Below are positions 60,448-64,000 of a stretch of DNA of 64,000 bases, piece after piece. The translations under genes were made by a program, and so were the position numbers. The stretch is from positions 672,038 to 736,037 of the forward strand of contig NZ_JAOCZP010000003.1 in the NCBI RefSeq assembly GCF_025336525.1, in the 5' to 3' direction. The stretch comes from Chelativorans salis (GTDB lineage: Bacteria > Pseudomonadota > Alphaproteobacteria > Rhizobiales > Rhizobiaceae). The notes beneath the pieces are model-generated. The model saw nothing but the letters and a program-made list of their open reading frames with translations, was not told the DNA's origin and did not search any database. Positions within the stretch are counted from its first letter, which is position 1, and each line of letters begins with the position of its first letter.

Positions 60448-63400
60448 TCAGTCGCAAAGCTGAGCCTGCCCCTTTACGTCGTAGTCAGAGCCATCCAGCT
60501 TCATGTTCTTTACAGAAAGCACCTTCCCGTCGCAGTCGATGGTGATGTGCCGAAGGAATTGCTCGGGAGCGGTAGCAGCGGGTGTAATGGTCAGATATGA
60601 CATTCCCCAACTGGGTGACGCTGCTCCACCAGTATCCGTTGCTGTGAGAATCAAGCTCCTGGTGTTCGTCAGACGAAATTCATTGTGTATGTGGTTCGGA
60701 TTGCCCTGAACCTCATGACATAGTTGCTTGGTACTGCTATCCCAACCGTATTCTGGATTTATTTGAACGCTTTCCACCTCGGACGGCAGAGTTAAACAGC
60801 TTTCTGACGAATATACGATATCACCTGTCCCGAATTTCATGTCTACAGGCCTATCGAATGTCCATTCTACTTGATCACCAAACACGCATGCATAGGTAGC
60901 ACCATCAGGACCTGGCGTGAATCCTTGTACTATTTCCGTTACACTCCACCCTACACCGTTGGGTGCTGTCCCGGAGTACGCACACGGTGGTTCCTCGCAA
61001 TCATCCCTAGGCCAATCTGCAATGGTCGTGAAGTCGAACGAGTACGCCTCATCGGTCCGCACATCGCAAAGCACCTGCGTCGTCGACGTCACACAGTCGG
61101 AGCCGCCTCCGCCAGAGCATTCGCCGCAACTGCAGCAGGGGCCGGAAGCGTAAGTCAGACCCCGGAAAGCTGCGGCATGGCAGGCAATGCCGCCGCCCAT
61201 ATTGCGGTAGAGGTGGGTGATGGTCTCCGGCGGATTGTTGTAGTAGGCGCGCGCCCTGCTGTTGTCGACTGTAGCGTTTATCCGGTTGCTTCCTGGCTCC
61301 CAAGTGCCGGCTCCTTCGATAAACTCGACATGGTCCGGCACCGGGTCGAGTTCCCGCACACCTTCAAATGTATCGAGATCGACGAAGTCCAGGCGCAGGC
61401 TCGTCATACGTCGCGCCGCCTCGTCCAACTTAAAGGTGAACCTGCTGTCTGAACTGGGGTTGCCGGGGGGGGCATTTGCGGACACATCCTGTCCGGGTTC
61501 CCAGTTTGAACCACAGCTGTCGGCGATGTTATTAAAGGTATTGAACTTGATCCTCGCCTCGTCGCCCGTCCTGGGATTGGTCACGATATAGATGAAATCG
61601 TGTCCTTCCTCCCCATCCGGATCCCGGATCACGTCCGTCTGCGGCCACTCGAGCTCCACCAGGGACGGTATGAGGCCATCGGGGCAGTCGGCGACCGCGA
61701 CCGGCTTATATTCCTGCCCCTCGGCATCCGTGTCGTAGTGCCGTACGAAGTTGCCTTCACAGTCATAGACATAGTTGCGGAAGAACAGCACCGCGCAGCG
61801 CTGCCCCTCCTCGTTGGGCTCGACATCGGGTCTCAGGTCGCGCATCTCGCGGGCATGGACCGTCGAGGCACACGGCTCTTCCGCCGGCGGCTGCACCACC
61901 ACCTCGCCGTTGGGGTCGACTATATAGTCCTGCCCGTCGAGCGTGGTGTCTTTGGAGGACAGAATGTTGCCCTCGCAGTCCACCACCGTGTCGCGCCGGA
62001 ACGGCACCACCGTTCCGTCGGCCCGGATGTCGTAGAGAAGCTGCGTCGTTGGCGTCGGCGCGCAGCTTTCACACTCGCCGGCGCTGACTGGCCCTGCGGC
62101 TTCGTAGTGTGCGCCGTCGAGCTTGGTGTCGAAGAACTGGTCGGTCGGCTGCCCGTCCCTGGTGACATACCAGCGCAGGAACGTCTCGGTCCCGTCGCAC
62201 ATCACCTCCTTCTCGAGGTCGTACGAGTTCGCTTTTTCCTTCACCTCACCAGCGGGCTCATAGGGTTGCCCATCGAGCGTGGTTTCGCTCACGGAGAGCA
62301 CCGCCCCGTCGCAGTCCACGGTCATGTGCCGCAGGAACGGCAAAGCCGTACCGTTGGGAAGCATGTCGTAGAGCAGTTGGGTCGTCGGTGTCGGCGCGCA
62401 GCCGGGGTCGACCGGAATCGGGCAGGGCGCGGAGATGGCGACGGTCTTCTGCGGCTCCGCAGGGCACAGCGCCGTCACCTTGACGTCGAGGCCGTGCCAT
62501 TCGGTGCCATAGCCTCCCGCCTCGTCACGCCGGTCCGCGCCGACATAAAGCCGAAGATCGGGCAAATCCGCTGCATTCACGGTTTCTTGGACACACAGCG
62601 TCCGGGGTATCCCGTCCGGCGGAACCGCCGAAGCCTCGGCTGCCGAGATGACCGTCTGCGTTGCTGCATTGACCAGCCAGAAGAACAGCTCCGGGCTCGC
62701 ATTGGTCGCAGCCGCGTCCGTCTGCGTGATCGTCGCATTCACGCAGGCCCGCACCTTTGCCTGCGTCGCACAGGCCGGCAGGGAATCTGCAGTAATTTGC
62801 AACGCCCGCCACGCCTGCACGCCGGCCTGCTGGATCGTCAGATCGCTCAATTCGTGACGGGACTGGAAGGCACCGCCACTTGAGGCCGAGAAGCCGGTCC
62901 GCAGCGTTGCCGGCGCGATCAAGCCGCCGCATTCCGCCGTGACGTTGAAGCGGGAAATATACGGCACGAACCCGTTTCCGTCATTCCAGTCGATCGCTGC
63001 GGAGATGAACGTCTCGCCATTCTCGGTGACGATCGAGGTCCGCAACCGCGGCTCGTCTCCACGTGGACGATTGCCGATAGGATTTGGAAGCGGGACTGTG
63101 TGAATATCCCGGTAGCTGTTCTGCGGCGGCGTGGGCCCACCTGGGTCGAAGCAGGCCTTAATGCGAAGACTATTACCCGAGTGAGATCCGCCCTGGCCTC
63201 CCGAACCACCATATTCATCAAGTACGACTGCGAGGAACGGATAGTCGATGTTGAAAAGGCCGAGATTGCCGCCCCCGCCAAGGGCGTTATCCTGTGGCGG
63301 CTGGGAGCCATCGGAGAAGAATTGCATCCAGCCGTCACCGGCTCGGCTGGTGCCATAGCTTGCCCACGACACCTCGGTGGTGATGTTGTCGGCATTGGAG

Positions 63401-64000
63401 AATACGGGAATGTAGATCGCCGCGCCGTTGCTGAAGGCATTAAGGTTCGACAGCTGCAACCGGCCCTCCCCGGCCGGATCTGGATTGTTGCTGTTTCCAG
63501 CGGTCAGAACAGCCACGCCCTGCAGCGCCCAGTTGGCATCGCCCGTATCGAACCCGGCGTACCTGAACGACTCGTTGATCGGGAAGCCGGCCGCCTGCGG
63601 CGCAGGGCTGGTGGTCCACCGGCCGCTGCAGGCCTGATCACCGTTCGCATCTTGCTCGACACGGGCATCCCTGTTCGCCCCGCGGGTTTCCAGAACCGCG
63701 ATATCCACCTGCTCACCGGCGCCGCAACCGACTGCAACCGATGTCTCATCCGGACTTGGCGTGCAATCGGCCATCGGCAGAGGCGCCTGCGCCACCACCT
63801 GGCCGTTGGGGTCGACCGTATAGTCCTGCCCGTCGAGCGCGGTGTCGTTGGTCTCGAGGACATTGCCCTCGCAGTCCACCACCATGTGCCGCAGGAACGG
63901 CTCAACCGTGCCGTCGGCCCGGATGTCGTAGAGAAGCTGCGTCGTCGGCGTCGGCGCGCATTCCGGATCCTGCGGGCATGGGCCGACGCTCACCCCCGCG
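60448..64000 (-). CDS. Large modular repeat protein with lectin-like domain, 5' end outside window
   Basis: At least 1181 residues are visible; the frame is open to the edge, so the N-terminus is missing. The visible part (residue 1 at 63993) holds several copies of a module around APTPTTQLLYDIRADGTV then DCEGNVLETNDTALDGQDY: at about 12-66, 532-586, a variant at 590-633, 644-698, a variant at 732-770 and 969-980, and a last at 1143-1175. Residues about 138-390 resemble a legume-lectin/ConA-like fold: GDGWMQFFSDGSQPP, GGNLGLFNID and LAVVLDEYG match the lectin pattern for the F-x-D and metal/sugar loops. Many cysteines suggest disulfides and an extracellular place. It is probably an adhesin or fibre; a link to the GTA is inferred only from its place upstream of it. 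Confidence 0.75.
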   Translation of the reverse strand, partial: AGVSVGPCPQDPECAPTPTTQLLYDIRADGTVEPFLRHMVVDCEGNVLETNDTALDGQDYTVDPNGQVVAQAPLPMADCTPSPDETSVAVGCGAGEQVDIAVLETRGANRDARVEQDANGDQACSGRWTTSPAPQAAGFPINESFRYAGFDTGDANWALQGVAVLTAGNSNNPDPAGEGRLQLSNLNAFSNGAAIYIPVFSNADNITTEVSWASYGTSRAGDGWMQFFSDGSQPPQDNALGGGGNLGLFNIDYPFLAVVLDEYGGSGGQGGSHSGNSLRIKACFDPGGPTPPQNSYRDIHTVPLPNPIGNRPRGDEPRLRTSIVTENGETFISAAIDWNDGNGFVPYISRFNVTAECGGLIAPATLRTGFSASSGGAFQSRHELSDLTIQQAGVQAWRALQITADSLPACATQAKVRACVNATITQTDAAATNASPELFFWLVNAATQTVISAAEASAVPPDGIPRTLCVQETVNAADLPDLRLYVGADRRDEAGGYGTEWHGLDVKVTALCPAEPQKTVAISAPCPIPVDPGCAPTPTTQLLYDMLPNGTALPFLRHMTVDCDGAVLSVSETTLDGQPYEPAGEVKEKANSYDLEKEVMCDGTETFLRWYVTRDGQPTDQFFDTKLDGAHYEAAGPVSAGECESCAPTPTTQLLYDIRADGTVVPFRRDTVVDCEGNILSSKDTTLDGQDYIVDPNGEVVVQPPAEEPCASTVHAREMRDLRPDVEPNEEGQRCAVLFFRNYVYDCEGNFVRHYDTDAEGQEYKPVAVADCPDGLIPSLVELEWPQTDVIRDPDGEEGHDFIYIVTNPRTGDEARIKFNTFNNIADSCGSNWEPGQDVSANAPPGNPSSDSRFTFKLDEAARRMTSLRLDFVDLDTFEGVRELDPVPDHVEFIEGAGTWEPGSNRINATVDNSRARAYYNNPPETITHLYRNMGGGIACHAAAFRGLTYASGPCCSCGECSGGGGSDCVTSTTQVLCDVRTDEAYSFDFTTIADWPRDDCEEPPCAYSGTAPNGVGWSVTEIVQGFTPGPDGATYACVFGDQVEWTFDRPVDMKFGTGDIVYSSESCLTLPSEVESVQINPEYGWDSSTKQLCHEVQGNPNHIHNEFRLTNTRSLILTATDTGGAASPSWGMSYLTITPAATAPEQFLRHITIDCDGKVLSVKNMKLDGSDYDVKGQAQLCD
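61900..62064 (-). repeat. Intragenic repeat copy (TTQLLYD module, fourth copy)
   Basis: This stretch of the large gene encodes residues about 644-698 and is closely similar by eye to 63796-63960 at both base and residue level, for example GGATGTCGTAGAGAAGCTGC occurs in both. Confidence 0.8.
63796..63960 (-). repeat. Intragenic repeat copy (TTQLLYD module, first visible copy)
   Basis: The first visible module of the large gene, residues about 12-66. It shares long runs of bases with the copy at 61900-62064, while other modules in the gene have diverged further. This pattern suggests recent duplication or conversion between these two copies. Confidence 0.8.

Noticed and set aside
1..64000. tRNA genes, rRNA genes, CRISPR arrays and insertion sequences
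   Set aside because: None was recognised on reading; weak cloverleaf-like pieces (for example near 55880) lacked the conserved loops.

Overview
The window is about 64 kb of GC-rich chromosome from an alphaproteobacterium, most likely Hyphomicrobiales (Rhizobiales), family Phyllobacteriaceae or a close relative. The main evidence is gene order: a feuN-feuP-feuQ-like module, the ccmI-ccmE-ccmF-ccmH cytochrome c maturation operon, degP, a two-component pair, glnE and a PleC/DivJ-type sensor kinase lie together, as they do in rhizobia and Brucella from what I recall. A gene transfer agent (GTA) structural cluster of the Rhodobacter capsulatus RcGTA type follows. No genus can be assigned from sequence reading alone. 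I saw no rRNA, tRNA, CRISPR array or insertion sequence.

Layout. 0-11 kb is housekeeping: the 3' end of a biotin-dependent carboxylase subunit, pdxJ, a RecD-like helicase, a LysE exporter, the acetolactate synthase genes ilvB-ilvH behind a leader-peptide attenuator, a HerA-like ATPase and a GST. 11-28 kb holds AMP nucleosidase, a LysR regulator, ETF-ubiquinone oxidoreductase, bluB, an atypical family-4 uracil-DNA glycosylase, a regulator/membrane-protein divergon with a palindromic operator candidate, an EamA transporter, an unaccompanied form-II CoxL-like molybdopterin subunit, and aminopeptidase N. 28-46 kb holds the PAS sensor kinase with a cluster of GANTC sites in its upstream region, an ORF12-like serine hydrolase, and a long minus-strand run: glnE, a two-component pair, degP, the ccm genes, a surface lipoprotein and feuQ-feuP-feuN.

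46.4-59.5 kb is an essentially complete GTA structural operon on the minus strand: portal, a small membrane protein, prohead protease, capsid, connector, head closure, a small unknown, DUF3168, major tail protein, gp10, tail chaperone, short tape measure, DUF2460, Fe-S hub, NlpC/P60 peptidase, the giant gp15 host-specificity protein and a holin-like protein. The terminase genes that normally sit directly before the portal are absent here. In their place are three small genes (55, 95 and 63 aa) and the 3' part of a very large modular protein (more than 1180 aa, running off the window). That protein carries several copies of a TTQLLYD/DCEGN repeat around a legume-lectin-like domain. I infer that it is a carbohydrate-binding adhesin or fibre, possibly the receptor-recognition component of this GTA; this is the observation most worth following up.
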